DNA of 64,000 nt from NCBI GenBank assembly GCA_001557505.1, contig LSAX01000005.1, positions 930,001 to 994,000 of the forward strand, read 5' to 3'. The stretch comes from Reticulascus tulasneorum (lineage: Eukaryota; Ascomycota; Sordariomycetes; Glomerellales; Reticulascaceae). Made by a program: the position numbers and the translations under genes. This document shows positions 1-11,775 of this stretch, in pieces. Each line of letters starts with the position of its first letter. Position 1 is the stretch's first letter. The notes under the pieces are model-generated. The model had not been told where the DNA came from, searched no databases, and saw only the letters and a program-made list of their open reading frames with translations.

Positions 1-395
1 TCTTTTCGTCCCATCAGTTTAAGCGGCATTGTTTTTCGCAACCCATTTTGACTGTGTAGTACAACGACAAGGGGGTCCCTGCGGGTGCATATGTATTGCT
101 TTTGCCCGCGACCGTCGTACATACACACACGGTACGATGTAACTCGGTAGGTATGGCGAAGGATCAGGTAGGCGCAACTGTGCCCTGCTGTGCCGCAGTC
201 AGCCATAAGCGAGGCTTTGTGTCATTTAATAGATCGATTGAAGCTTGTGGGGGGTAGGAATCCTTGAGTATAAAGTACAGGATTGCGCCGAGCTGACTTT
301 TGGGAGTCTGGCTCAACTTTCCCACCAGACCACCGTCGTCGCGTCCACTCAATTGGACCTTTATTCCGTAGACATCCTGCTCCCCCGTCAGAAAG
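1..395. other. Left-edge region without a recognised gene
   Basis: Upstream sequence of the first gene. Open frames here are short, overlap on both strands and show no known domain. I see no repeat or RNA gene. Confidence 0.5.
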
Positions 396-1014
396 ATGGT
401 CTTCCTCTCCAGCCAGATCGGCTGGGTTCGCTTCGCGCTCCTCTTCCTGCTCAGCAGCGCCGCCATCGCAGAGTGTTGCAAGCCGAAATCGGCCTACACG
501 ACGCGCGCGTACCACAAGCATATCGTCAACAACTACAAGAACCTTTGGGGCGGGGACTTGAGTCTCCTAGATTCGACCATCTCGCCAAACGTGACCGTCT
601 TCGCCGATCGCTTCCCCTCCCCAACCGGCTCGGGCAGCTATGTGCTCGACATTCACACGTCGGACGACTTCCTCCAATTTATTCTCCGAGCGCGGACTGG
701 CTGGGAACAATACCAGTTCATAGTCCAGAAGTGGGTTGGAGATGAGTACTCCGTCGTTCTGCGATGGTCCCTCGACGGCATCATCGGCGAGAATTTCACA
801 ATTCCAACGTGAGTGCATTATTGGTTCATTTTTGCCTTCCCTGCAAGCTAATACGCAATTCGACAGGACCCTCCAGCCGGGAGACCATGTGACTTATAAC
901 GGGACTGATTATTTGGAGCTGAACCCCTGCACTGGGTTGATCAAGCAGGTCGATTCTGCGCAAGATCTGCTCAGCTATTTCTACAACTTGGGACTGAACG
1001 GTATCTACTTTTAA
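396..1014 (+). CDS. Secreted NTF2/SnoaL-like protein
   Basis: Two exons, 396-808 and 867-1014, joined across a 58-nt intron (donor GTGAGT, branch-like GCTAAT, acceptor CGACAG), give 186 residues. The first ~25 residues are a signal peptide with a leucine-rich core. The rest has the helix-then-sheet character of the SnoaL/NTF2-like fold: an early AYHKHIVNN helix, a 'W..D...LD..ISPNV' segment and a 'W.GDEYSVVLRWSLDG' strand region. There are two N-glycosylation sites (NVT, NFT). Members of this fold are small-molecule-binding proteins or isomerase-like enzymes. The substrate cannot be told and no catalytic residue is obvious. The start was chosen for the signal peptide. Confidence 0.75.
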
Positions 1015-1545
1015 TGGCATCAAAATAACTCTATCTGCTAGTATAGTCTAGCACACGGGTTCGAGTATTAGCTTGGGTCTATAATAATACAAAAGTCCAC
1101 GTGCTTTGACTGCAGGCTTTGCCCATTTCCTTGTTGAATTCTAACTGGACATCCCAATGATGATGTTGACTCTTCCGTGAGAAACGAAAGTCGTCTATGT
1201 TCTGCAAGAGTCCTGCGCCGTTCTTAAGCCGTATTCTGAGTGTCAGATTGTCAGGACACGTCTTGAATGAATTTCTACCGTTCACAGAATAAACCGAAAT
1301 ACCAAAGCGCATCGAGGTGTGATGATGACAGTCATATATCTGAAAGCGTGTCATGAACTAAAATTTCCTACAGCCGGTTTGAGTTTGCTCATGCATGAGG
1401 ACAGTAACAGCCATACCAGAGCATGAAGCATAGCATGAGATATGGCACAATATAATACAATAAATAATATGTGCTTTTCACCACCCATCCCTCGCATTGT
1501 AACTCATCCTCTCCTAGTCATGCCAACGCTGCGTCTATGGCCGCG
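1015..1545. other. Intergenic, convergent 3' ends
   Basis: AT-rich 3' flanks of the converging genes on either side. No gene, repeat or RNA seen. Confidence 0.6.
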
Positions 1546-4413
1546 CTAGGGAATGCAGAAGTCCACCCAGCTCCCCAAGTAATCTAGTCGGTTGCCCTCA
1601 ACCTCCTGCCTCTTGTAAACCTCCTCAAACTCCTCGAAGCTGAGCTTGCCCCAGCCCTTACGCTCTTCTGCCTCCTTCTCCGCCACGTCCAGCCGCTTCC
1701 ACATCATCAGCGTAAACTGCGGGATGGTGCGGTCCTTTCGTGAGGCGGCTTTACCCTTCTTCTTCATCGCCGACTTGAGAGGTATTCCTGTGGAAGACTC
1801 GGCGTCGTCGGAGGTAGGCGGGGTGGAGATGGAAATGCTGGATGAGGAGAGGGCGTCGCTGTTGGGGCGGAATTGCGGCATGGTTGGATCGCGGTACTCA
1901 TCCTCTGCCTCGTCTTGGACTTCCTCTACATCTGGCTCTACCTTCTCCATGGTAGAGAGAGCTTTGAGTATCTGGTCATCGCTTATCGCATCGTCTACAA
2001 GCTCCTCTTCTACTTGCTGCCCTTGCACAAGCTCCTCACTCACTAGCAACACTGCCACTGGCTCCTCATTCGCGGGTTGCGCTGTCGCCGGTTGATCGGT
2101 AGCTAGTGGCTCGGTAGCTAGTTGAGTGGCAGCTGCTTGATCGACCGCTTGTTGCTCTATCGTGTAGCCGCTAGTTCTCAACAGTTCATCGAGCGACCGC
2201 TCAGCTACAGGCTTGGTCTCCTCCACTGGCGTATCGAGTGGAGCAGTCTCAATGACCTTCACCTTCGGGCTGTCGAGTATGTGCTCAAATTTGGGCCGGT
2301 GTTTGTCGCGGTCCTTCTTCGTCTCGGCCGCCTCAACAGCTAGGTCCTCCTTTGCTTTGAATATGGCATCGAGGAGCTCATTGAATGCCTGCTGCGTCAC
2401 TTGGTATAAAATCTCTTTTCCAGCATCGCGCTCTTCATCTGGGATCTCCATCCCGCCCCATCGTTCCGGCACGCTTCGTGACGATGTTGAATGATTGGAC
2501 CTCGTTTCGTAATCATCATCTTCTGCGAATCGGACCTTGGACGAAGACCGCGATCGCGGCGAGAGGGGTCGGTTTTGCGCTGACTTTGAACTCTCTGCGA
2601 CCCCATTGAGGTTCACAAGGATATCTTCGTCTCCTTGCCAACCATCAGGAGCCAGACCGCCCTCCTCCTCATCGAGGTAGAACTGCCGTCTCTGCCACCT
2701 TTCATGAAGCTGTTTCCTAGAGGCTGCGCGTCGTCTTCTCTCAATTTCTGGCGCCATGTTCCTCCTGTGGGCGATGACTTGGGCACGTAACTGGCTCTCG
2801 GTCGGCACGGCATCTGTATACTGATCCGAGTCCACTAGCGCTTGCTGATTAGCAGCATCTGAATGATGGCTTCTGTTTTCGGCATCGGAGGCATTGTTGT
2901 CTTCGTCCTCGTCATCCGAGCTAGGCATCTCGAAGGTGAAGTCGACCTCGGTCGTTTCACGGCGTTGTCCGGTGAGAAGGCCGGGCAGCTCATCTATGCT
3001 GGTTGGAGGGTTCAAAAGAGCCTCCCAATACGGGGTGTCGGGCTCGCTGTCGGGAGTACCGGCTTGCGCCGACCATGAGCTCTGGAATGGATCAAAGAGC
3101 CTGGTCAGGACATCTTCTCTCGAAGACGTATCGCCTCTGTCTCCACTGACAGCCCCGACCTTTCCACTTTCCAAATCAACGTCACCATTCGCGTGGAATA
3201 TCTTGCCCTCGTTGCGGTTGCTACCTTCGGCACGTGGGACTCTACCCTCGCGGCCGAAAAGGCTACTAAGCGGTTGCCTGCTAGTGACCAGCTGCTGGGC
3301 TTCGGTGCTGCCCATGAGCTGATCATCCAAGCCATCAAGAATGTCCCGGTGCATTTGCTTGTACAGCACATAGTAAGCTCGAAACATTCGTAGGAAGTCG
3401 CGTCGATCCACGAAGCCATCTCCGTCTATGTCGTACCCTTCGAAAATCTTCCTCAGTTTGTCCTTCCGTTTCCGGTATGCGAGGCCGTGTAGGAACTCTT
3501 GGAACCCGATTAGATCATCATTGTTGGTATCGTAGAATGAGAACATGCGATCGTGGATCAGGTTCGGGGTGGCATGCCGGGATCCCCCAGACGGCACGAG
3601 ACAGCGTTCGAAAGTTTTGCGGTCCATGGCCAAGCATAGATCATCTGGATCTTCTCGCCATTCGGTATTTGCCATAAAGGTAAACTGCTCCCAGAATGCC
3701 TCAATTTCAGGTCGCTCGAACCCGGTCTCCTTCGTGAGCTTGCTCATCAACCCCTTAGGCAGATTTCGTATGCAAGTATCCGGATCGCCGGTGTACCAGA
3801 CAGGTTGCATCTGGCGGGGGCCAAACGGCGGCGCCGGGACTTTAATCTTGTAAAAGATGTGCGTTTTGATGTGGACGCCTTGGGATTCGCATGTCTCGCA
3901 GAGATCAAAGTCGGCGCAGTTGGCGCAGCGGTATCTCACGCCGCGTATGGGAACCATGCCGCACGCGTTACATGCGCATCCTCTGTGAACACAGGCATTT
4001 CGCTTCGCGTTGTCTTCGGACACCCTGAACAGGAGACTGACGATGTTGTGTCCGGCTCGCTGTGTTGGCACCATCGCGGAGGGGTCGTTCCACCACTCGT
4101 CCACGCCTCCTCCACCATCCACTATTGTATCTCCATCGTTTTGGGGTCGGGCCGTACCGATATCAAAGTTCTCGTCGCTGTGGGATCCGTCGGATGAGAT
4201 GGACGAGGCCGTGTTCCGTCGCGACCGCCGTCGACGATTGTGCCTCACCGCATTGCTTCGATGAAGCCCTGGGCCAGGTACACTATCCCCGAACTGGTTC
4301 TGTGTGTTTTGGTAGACGTAGTAGCTGAGGGAAGCCGCGGCGAAAGCAGAAACGACAGCAACAGCAACGCGGTATCGGGTGAGGCTGTCGGCTGAAGATG
4401 TTGGCCACCACAT
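1546..4413 (-). CDS. Membrane-anchored ZZ zinc-finger / EF-hand protein
   Basis: Single-exon gene of 955 residues. Residues ~14-34 form one N-terminal membrane segment after a short tail. A ZZ-type zinc finger at ~141-191 has C-x2-C pairs (CNAC, CANC, CETC) and ends in the typical 'H..H' pair. Two EF-hands follow: the first loop DTNNDDLIGFQE at ~295-306 and the second DIDGDGFVDRRD at ~328-339. Both keep Asp at positions 1, 3 and 5, so calcium binding is likely. The last ~450 residues are acidic, Ser/Pro/Gln-rich and probably disordered. This combination occurs in uncharacterised fungal proteins. A role as a calcium-responsive organelle-membrane scaffold is inference. Confidence 0.85.
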   Translation of the reverse strand: MWWPTSSADSLTRYRVAVAVVSAFAAASLSYYVYQNTQNQFGDSVPGPGLHRSNAVRHNRRRRSRRNTASSISSDGSHSDENFDIGTARPQNDGDTIVDGGGGVDEWWNDPSAMVPTQRAGHNIVSLLFRVSEDNAKRNACVHRGCACNACGMVPIRGVRYRCANCADFDLCETCESQGVHIKTHIFYKIKVPAPPFGPRQMQPVWYTGDPDTCIRNLPKGLMSKLTKETGFERPEIEAFWEQFTFMANTEWREDPDDLCLAMDRKTFERCLVPSGGSRHATPNLIHDRMFSFYDTNNDDLIGFQEFLHGLAYRKRKDKLRKIFEGYDIDGDGFVDRRDFLRMFRAYYVLYKQMHRDILDGLDDQLMGSTEAQQLVTSRQPLSSLFGREGRVPRAEGSNRNEGKIFHANGDVDLESGKVGAVSGDRGDTSSREDVLTRLFDPFQSSWSAQAGTPDSEPDTPYWEALLNPPTSIDELPGLLTGQRRETTEVDFTFEMPSSDDEDEDNNASDAENRSHHSDAANQQALVDSDQYTDAVPTESQLRAQVIAHRRNMAPEIERRRRAASRKQLHERWQRRQFYLDEEEGGLAPDGWQGDEDILVNLNGVAESSKSAQNRPLSPRSRSSSKVRFAEDDDYETRSNHSTSSRSVPERWGGMEIPDEERDAGKEILYQVTQQAFNELLDAIFKAKEDLAVEAAETKKDRDKHRPKFEHILDSPKVKVIETAPLDTPVEETKPVAERSLDELLRTSGYTIEQQAVDQAAATQLATEPLATDQPATAQPANEEPVAVLLVSEELVQGQQVEEELVDDAISDDQILKALSTMEKVEPDVEEVQDEAEDEYRDPTMPQFRPNSDALSSSSISISTPPTSDDAESSTGIPLKSAMKKKGKAASRKDRTIPQFTLMMWKRLDVAEKEAEERKGWGKLSFEEFEEVYKRQEVEGNRLDYLGSWVDFCIP

Positions 4414-5349
4414 GTTAGAGCGCGACCCTTGCTATCGAAATAGCATGGTGGATAATGCAGCTGAAAGTGCTGGGGGCAGCACGGGATCTACTCGGGAACC
4501 TACTCGGGGGTTACAGATAATCTGCCGAGTTGGTAAAAGATAGAGGTCGGTCGCAGTACGTGGTTGGTGATTTGCAAGCAAGCTCAAGATGCGGGTTGTT
4601 TCTGCCGTCAAGGGAGCCAAAATCTAAAGGCGGTGACGCTGGCGGCAGAACATCTCACCGACACTACCTACTATGCACACAGTGAAATTCAGTGGCGCCA
4701 GAACCCTGGCTTTGGGGAACCAACCGAACGCCTGGAAAGATCGCCCAACTAACGGTCATTTACAAGGGGCTCCAATGGTCCGCTCGTATAAGGTATCGGC
4801 ATCGAACAATTCACTTGTATGTAGGGGCAACAATAAGCTGACGGCATGTCTGTTGGCGCATGGCATTAGTGGAAGTATGAATAAATGTGCCCCCAAACTA
4901 CCCACCTTAGGCAAGGTAGCTAATTGAGCCGAGGTGCGCTGTTTGGAGTGCTCAAGGGCCACGTGCCAGATGCTTTCGGTCATCATTCAGATAGCGCAGT
5001 ACTGACAATTGATGCCGTCATTCTACTCCAAGCCAAGTAGCTTCTTAACCGCTGGTCTTGTCGTCCCGGTTCGACGTCACCATCCACGACTTATCCAGTC
5101 GTCGGGAGCTGTGCTTCCTCGTATGCGATATGTACCAAGCTGACGACTACCTGTTTCAAATGCATAGATATCGCTAAACTGGAGATGCCCTTCTAGCGTC
5201 CTAAAATAATACTGCTGTGAACTATTGATAGTTTGATCAGACGCTCTGGGCGTCCAACATCGTTGTGTTCCAAACATTGCAATTCACCTCACCAACCTAT
5301 CTCATCACCCGCAGACAGCTCACCTTGCATCAACCACCAGAAACACACA
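4414..5349. other. Divergent intergenic region
   Basis: Shared upstream region of the ZZ/EF-hand gene (left) and an alpha/beta hydrolase gene (right). Only short open frames without domains. Nothing repeated seen. Confidence 0.55.
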
Positions 5350-6574
5350 ATGGCTCAAATGTATGTCTCTCCCTCAGCTGCTCTAACTCCTGTCTCCTCT
5401 TCCAACCAAATCTTGAAAGGCATTCTGCCCCTCGGGATCGAAATCTCATACTCACATCTCTCAGACCTGCTCGGTTCCCGGCCATCACGGAGACTTTAAA
5501 CCACCCAGCTTACCCCAGCACAATATGGAACCTCGAGCCTCATAGCAGCGGCAAGCTGGCGTGTGCCAAAAACCGAGGAGGACCCGTGACCATCGCATGG
5601 GAAATACACGGCGAGGGTCCCGCGAAGCTGATCGTTAGTTCCCTCTTTCAACCCCCGTCTTGTGGTCAAGGACATGAAGCTAACACACACAGCTCGTCAT
5701 GGGTCTCGCCGGCGTCAAAACATCCTGGCAGCGCCAGACCAAACACTTCGGCCACGACCACGCCGATCGCTACTCGGTCCTCCTCATCGACAACCGCGGC
5801 ATGGGCGAGTCCGACAAGCCCCTCATGCGCTACTCCACCTCCGAGATGGCCAAGGACCTGCTCGAAGTGCTCGACCACGTCGGCTGGACGGACCCGCAGT
5901 CGGTGCATCTCGTAGGCATCAGCCTCGGCGGCATGATCGCCCAGGAGCTCGCATGCATGGTCCCGGACCGCCTCCGCACCCTCACCCTGCTCTGCACAGC
6001 CGCCACCGTGGAGAACACCAAGTCCTTCCACGAGTCCTGGGCCGAGCGGCTGAAGATGGCAGTTCCCAAATCACCAGAACGGTCAATTGAGGACACGTCC
6101 CAGCAGGTCTTTGTGAAGGAATGGCTCTTCATGCCCGACGAGGGCGCCGAGCTCCCCACACCATCCACGCCGAAATGCAAGCCGGCCAACGGCGGTGGTC
6201 CATACCTCAAATTTGAGTCCAACTTCCAGCGGTTCCAGGCGCAGGAGCTTGCCAAGCGAGGGGACGCCACTCAGTTCACCCGAACGGGCTTCCTCCTGCA
6301 GCTAATCGCAGCGGGCTGGCATCGCAAAACGGAGGCGCAGCTCAAGGCCATGGCCGATGTGGTGGGCAGGGAGCGCATCGCGGTCATGCATGGCACTGGG
6401 GACAATATGATTGACGTATACCACGGGCGGAAGCTGATTGAGTATATCGAGCCAGGTGTTGGGTTGATTGTGGACGGCATGGGCCATGCGCCGGTCTTTG
6501 ACAGGGTCCAATGGTTTAACGGGTTTCTAGCTGAGAGGATTGCCTTTGGGGAGAAGCTGGCCGCGCAAGCATAG
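5350..6574 (+). CDS. Alpha/beta hydrolase
   Basis: Three exons, 5350-5360, 5465-5633 and 5693-6574, give 353 residues. Exon 1 is only 11 nt (donor GTATGT). The 104-nt and 59-nt introns restore one frame that runs from the N-terminus into 'VMGLAG'. The fold shows the oxyanion-region 'MGLAG', the 'DNRGMGESDKP' loop, the nucleophile elbow GISLGGM (Ser ~137), a late Asp in 'GTGDNMIDV' and the catalytic His in 'GMGHAPVF'. This is the family of epoxide-hydrolase/esterase-like soluble enzymes. No signal peptide is seen, so it is probably cytosolic. The substrate is unknown. It lies tail to tail with NMT1 with under 200 nt between stops. Confidence 0.88.
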
Positions 6575-6764
6575 ACTGGACACATGACGAAAGGGAAATG
6601 GCATTAGATAGACGGTTGAGAGAAGCACAGAATGTGCAGTTCCATGACAGGGTACGAATATGTTATTTTAGAGACATGCGTCCTACCAGTGTCTCAATAT
6701 GTTGCTTCTTTTGCACCAGCCATCCGAACCCACAGCTCCCACCCATCTAGCCTGCATCAGACTC

Positions 6765-8552
6765 CTACAACATAACCAGACCAACGCCGCTCAACCCATC
6801 CTCATCCAGTTGGTTTCTCTTATCGACACCGCCCGCAATCGGATTCGCGCGGTAGTTGAATAGATAAAAGTGCAGCTGCCCATCGCCGCCGCCAAACTTC
6901 TGCTGCTCCAGAAACAACGCGCCATCCATGAGCGACAGGGCGTTGAACACATCAAACTTCAACCGCTTAGCCAAGATCAAGGCATCACCGACGAGCTCAT
7001 TCAGTCTGGCCTTGAGGGCGGGCTTGTCGAACGGCGTGGTGAGGCCGGCTTCGGAGCCGTAGTAGAAGAGATAGGCCGCGCGGATGTTTTGGTACTTGGT
7101 GCTATTGATGACGGAGGACTCGAGGCAGTAAAATGAGAAGATATCGGTAATCTTCTTGTCGGTCTGGGATAGGTTAGTAATAAGTAACGCGGATCAGAGT
7201 GCTCGGGGAATGACAACGAACCTCGACAACATAAGTCCAGATAACCTGCTCGCCAGGCGCATTCTTGTCGTGCATGAACCAGTGTATGAATTCTTCCTTC
7301 GTCCACGTTGGTACCATATCATACCTTGCCATACTTCTCGTGAGAAGATCCAGTGCCTCGTCGACATCCTTCGCCTCTATTTCTCGCAAGCCCTTGATGG
7401 CTGTGGTGTCCGGCAGCTGGTACTTGCGAACCTGGTATTGAGGCTTGCTGTTCGGCGGCAGCGGGCTGAACCCCACCTCGTAGAGTTTCTGCCAGTTGAG
7501 TGCACGATGAAAGTAGCGACATGTGCTGACGGGCGTGGGCAACACGACACCGGCGGTGTACAGGCCCTGCCAGATTCCTCGCAAGTGGCTTCGCCGAGTG
7601 ATCTCCTTAATCAGAACGGGCGCCAGCCGTTTCCCACGAAGTTTCTTGTGGACGCAGATGAAGTTGACTTCGGAGCAGAGGATGGTATTCTTGCGTATGC
7701 GCAGGTTGACGGGAATCGCCGAGATGAAGGCGACAAGCTTCCTCGAAGTCACCGCGCGAACGCCGACGTGCCATTCTTTCCTCCAACCCGGTGCCATCAG
7801 GGCCCTGCAAAACGTTAGTACGGCGCGAATGGAGGGGAGCGGCCGGGAATGCTGCCATACCATTTCAAAATGGATGCCGAGTAGTTAAACCGGAACATCG
7901 CCTCGCCGTCCTCGACATAATGGCCACTCAGAAGCTCATAAAGCTCCTTCATCTCTGCATCATCCGTGATGTCCAACTCGACCCACTCAAACCCAGTCAG
8001 CATCGGCGGTGGCTCCTTCGGCACGTCCTCGATCTTCTCCTCCCTCAGCGGGCCTTCCTCGACAATCTTGTCCGCCTCTCCGAACTTCACCACGGGCTGC
8101 GTGCTCCAGAACTTGTAGCTCGCCATATCCTTGGCATTCTTCCCGCTCGCCGCCAAACCCGTCATGATATCCTGGAGTTTCATCTTCTGGAGCGCTTTCG
8201 TGACATCCTCTGTCGACGCCCCGCTGGAGCTGCCGACGCCGAGTTCTTGAGCAAGGGCCGGGTTTAGGGCGAGGAGCTCCTTGACTTGCTCCTGCGACAA
8301 GCCGCCAATGGCTTTCTTGAGGTCTTGTTCGGGGTCTTTAGGTTTTCCCCCCAGGGCATCCTTGATCTTCTTTCTCTTGGACTTCTTCTTCTTGCCGCCA
8401 GGCGCGGGGCTCGCAGTAGTGTCCTCCGGCGCATCCTCGTCTTCCGATTCGACCTCAGGCTGCTTGCCCTTCGCATTTTCCGACGCTTCGGCGATTGCGT
8501 TTTCTGCCTCCTCGACGGCAGGATCGACAGGCTTGGACTCTTGGGCAGGCAT
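6765..8552 (-). CDS. NMT1: Glycylpeptide N-tetradecanoyltransferase (N-myristoyltransferase)
   Basis: Three exons on the minus strand (7861-8552, 7222-7804, 6765-7163) with introns of 56 and 58 nt encode 557 residues. The enzyme moves myristate from myristoyl-CoA to the N-terminal glycine of target proteins in the cytosol and on ribosomes. The first ~100 residues are the usual charged, Lys-rich tail. The conserved core shows '[11 protein letters not shown]', '[10 protein letters not shown]', '[14 protein letters not shown]' (continuous only after removing intron 1), '[17 protein letters not shown]'-like and '[20 protein letters not shown]'. The protein ends in the family's C-terminal hydrophobic residues, which supply the catalytic carboxylate. 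It is an essential single-copy enzyme in fungi. RTC5 in this window has a candidate myristoylation start. Confidence 0.97.
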
Positions 8553-9017
8553 GGTTGGGGATATTCGGTGCTAGTGAAGCTCTCGCGGAGCTTGCGGCGG
8601 TGGGATGGAGGGGAAGAATTTTGGTGATGTGAAATGACGATTGTGGCGGGGTTGTGCTGGTTAATAGGCGGGGTACTGCACTAGGCGATCGTTTTTCGTC
8701 GTCCTAAGCGCTGGACAATTCCAATGTTCAGAAAATCAGGGCATTTGCTGACATGTAAAGCCTACAGATGGAAAAGTACATAATGATATCAAAATGATGG
8801 CTACGTGGCATCAACTGGCAGCTACAGCAGAATACAGTTGTCAGTTTAGGCAGCCGAAATCGGGATTGTTTCAGGCGCCAGACTCTGTTCAATGTACCTA
8901 GTCTATCTTTGCTATCAAATCTAACATATCCAGGCCTCAATCAATACAGTCTAGTAGAACATCTCGCAAAACATGAAGTAACGCTGCACTTCTTCCGTCG
9001 GTAGAGGCAAAGTAGCT
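8553..9017. other. Intergenic region upstream of NMT1
   Basis: Promoter side of NMT1 and 3' flank of the BEM46-like gene. No gene or repeat identified. Confidence 0.55.
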
Positions 9018-10476
9018 CTAGGTATAGACAGTCCCTTCAAGGTCGAATGACCTCATCACGGCCAGGACCACCGGGGCATAAGCCATAATCTCATTATGGC
9101 CTAAACTTGTCAGCACAACGCAGAACCGAGGGTTGGGGTGGCATGGTGTACTTACCGCCGTATGGGAATAGCTCTTGGCGAATAACAATATCAGGGTCGG
9201 CAGTCCAAGTCGTCACGAACGCATCGTCTCCTTTCTTGATTGTCCTCACCTCCTTCCAGGCGGCAAATGAATGATCGTCTAAGCCTCCCTGGACGGTAGC
9301 ATTTGCGGCAGACCGGAATAGCTTGTCGCTCTCGGAGCAGGGGATGTCACGGTCATTCTTGGCAGCAATCAGACTCAGCCGCAACCTCTTCTTCGTGTGC
9401 TGTACCAGGCTAGCAAGGCGATCAGCCGAATGCCACTTGTCCACGACGAAGCCTTCGACTTTGCCCAAAAGACCGGGCCAAACTCGCAAAGGTCCCAGCA
9501 CCGGAAAGAAGCCGCCAATCCTGTATCCGTTCAGCAGTTTCGCGAGACTGCTGAAGCCCGCAACCAGGATAACGCCAGCGAACTCGATGCCTTGGGCTGC
9601 GTAGAGCTCCGCAGCAGCGGCAGTAACGGCCGTTCCCAGACTTTGACCCAGGAGAACGATCCGCTCGGATGGTATGCCGACCACATTGATGACGAAGTCG
9701 ATGAGTGTTGCTGCATCCTGGATGAGGCCGTGCTCGGTAGGAGAGCCGGTAGAGTGCCCGTATCCCCTATAGTCAATGGCCATGGCGTGATAGGAGGACG
9801 TATCTGTCAGCACGTGGTAACTATCCGGTCTAAGATGCTGCGCTACGTGTCCTGCATTCTTGATTGTGTTAGCTGCGGGGGGCCTCAGTCACTACATGCA
9901 AGTCAAACATACTCCATGAACTGTGGACGAGTTAGCATGAAAATTAGACAGGCGATGACTGCCTCGACTTGCAGTAAAGGACGATCTTGGCATCGGGATC
10001 TTCTTTAATCATCCGAAAGGAGTCCGTAGCGGTAAAGTCATCGCAGAATCCTGATTTCTGTTGCGACAGCTTCTCCTCGTTCTTCAGGTACAGAGGCAGC
10101 GGCAACACGTGCCACGCATATATGTTCTGATCATCTGGCGTGGTCATTGAGAATGGTGTGACCTGGCCCTCTGCATCCAGTTCATGTCAGCTCAGGGAGA
10201 GAAGCGCTTTGCAGGTGGTCAACTGACTTGCAAAGCCCCATTGCTCGGGATAGTCAGGATTATACAGAAAATGGAGACTGATACGGTGTGCGTAGAAGAA
10301 ACTGCAGGCGTCAGAGGGTATCAGAGCGCATAGTCATCTACTGTAGATATGGACTGAGCTTACTGGCGCTGAAAGAAGGGCGTCATACCAAGCCCGAGAA
10401 ACGTGACGTAGAGGCCCAGAGGCACCGCCACGGCCCACGCAGCCGTCCTGAGAATCGGCGCGAGAGGAATACCCAT
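9018..10476 (-). CDS. ABHD12/BEM46-type membrane alpha/beta hydrolase
   Basis: Six exons on the minus strand (10364-10476, 10228-10301, 9973-10170, 9913-9920, 9156-9858, 9018-9100) give 392 residues. The N-terminus has one hydrophobic anchor (~10-32). Conserved parts are HGNAGH (oxyanion loop), DYRGYGHS, the nucleophile elbow GQSLGTA (Ser ~204), the acid in 'KNDRDIP' and the catalytic His in 'GGHNEI'. To obtain 'YFHGNAGH' the 52-nt intron 9921-9972 must use a GC donor (GCAAGT), followed by an 8-nt microexon and a 54-nt intron ending in AAG. The last intron (9101-9155) brings in the catalytic His. The family contains membrane-associated lysophospholipid or acylglycerol hydrolases. The exact substrate is not visible. 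Confidence 0.85.
9913..9920 (-). other. 8-nt microexon after a GC-AG intron
   Basis: Coding piece TTCATGGA. With a GC donor at 9972 it supplies the last two bases of Phe, then His-Gly of the HGNAG motif. A GT donor two bases further on would give Asn-Ser-Trp and destroy the motif. Confidence 0.6.
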
Positions 10477-11431
10477 TTTCGACTACAACTCTGCGCTTAT
10501 ACTCGAGATGATCGAAGGGTTCGTGTCTAAAGACACCAAGGAATGAAAATCCCGATGCTATGTAGGCATTTTGACAGGCGTTGCGTGGCCTGGTGTCCGA
10601 TGCCTGGAAACTATGGTTGGCTCTTCCAAACAGTATGAAGTTGGAATGGCATGTGGCTAACAGGGATCCGACCCATGCGCAGCATTAGCGGGGAGTACCT
10701 GCTCTCAGGCTGCAAAAGAGTGAGAGCTTCAAGTACTTCATGCTAGCTGACACATCTATTGCGACCACGAAAACAAATGCGGCTGCCATCCCACATGAGC
10801 GCTGTCAGCCGCAGCGCGGCGACGCAGTAGATCACCCGCTAGTTGAATGCATCTCAGGAGGCTCTGCCTCAGTCGTGCAGGATTACTATCGCCAATCTCA
10901 ATGCTTAGGCAACATGGGGATGGGGAGTTTATTTTTATTTTTAAAAGCAATTTCCCACCAAGATTCGTCTCTTGCCGAATTTGTCGTGAGCAATAGAGTC
11001 AGAAAAATAACCACCAGCGAACGTCCTGATATATTTTAATCCTTTGTGGGTGCTGTTGGCTCGATGTTAGGTTGGTAGACAGGTGCATTTATTGCGTGAC
11101 ACACCATTTTTGCACCATGGAACCCGCCCCCAACCCCCAACATCCCAGCACCATAGCACCCCCCCCCGCAAATGTATTAACAAACCTTCAGGCTACAAGG
11201 GAACGGGAAGTACGGCTACAGGCCTAAGACTCAGGGAGTCGTCCGCCGTAGAATTAGCTCCGAAATGCCCCCCAAGCTCACACCCTCCTCCACAATCTGC
11301 ATTTTTGTCCCCCATTCTCAGGCCCAGACAAGTCTCACTTTTGTCCAACCACTCACAGCATCGAGGCTCTCTGCTTTCTCCGCTTCCCGACCCTGTCAAC
11401 CCCCAATCATCTCTCGCCTCTTGACCACCCA

Positions 11432-11470
11432 CAGTCAGTCAGTCAGTCAGTCAGTCTGTCAGTCTGTCCT
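11432..11470. repeat. CAGT tetranucleotide microsatellite
   Basis: About nine tandem copies of CAGT/CTGT in the 5' region of SWC3, likely length-variable between strains. Confidence 0.85.
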
Positions 11471-11509
11471 CCACCTAAAGTACCCAAGTCCCACAGCCAG
11501 TCAGTCCGG

Positions 11510-11550
11510 CCCAGCCAGCCCAGCCCAGCCCAGCCCAGCCCAGCCCAGCC
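11510..11550. repeat. CCCAG pentanucleotide repeat
   Basis: About eight tandem copies of CCCAG roughly 230 nt upstream of the SWC3 start codon, within a pyrimidine-rich leader. Confidence 0.85.
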
Positions 11551-11775
11551 GCCGTATCAGTCAATTCCTTTCCCTCCATCAGAATCTCCAGCCCTCCCCA
11601 TATCGCTCAAAATTTGTCCCAGATTCACCATCAGCTCGACCTCGGCCACGTCCTCGACCACGACGCGTGCTGTCCACTATCCGAGGCTGGATCTAGCCGG
11701 CCATGACTAGGTCCCCGATTCTTGTCATACACAGTATTTTGATTTTGTAGTAGAACTGTCATTTTTCTTTTGATA

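Larger units (their letters stand above)
10477..11775. other. Divergent intergenic region with simple repeats
   Basis: 1.3 kb between the BEM46-like gene and SWC3. It holds a C-rich tract near 11160 and two simple repeats close to the SWC3 start, listed separately. The cytosine-rich stretch 11260-11700 is typical of a fungal promoter/5' leader. No gene supported. Confidence 0.55.

Noticed and set aside
9921..9970. GT donor (AAGTCGAG) at 9970 in the BEM46-like gene
   Set aside because: It gives Asn-Ser-Trp instead of the invariant His-Gly of the HGNAG motif.
11083..11696. Plus-strand Pro/Ser-rich frames before SWC3
   Set aside because: They are translations of simple repeats and pyrimidine tracts in the leader.
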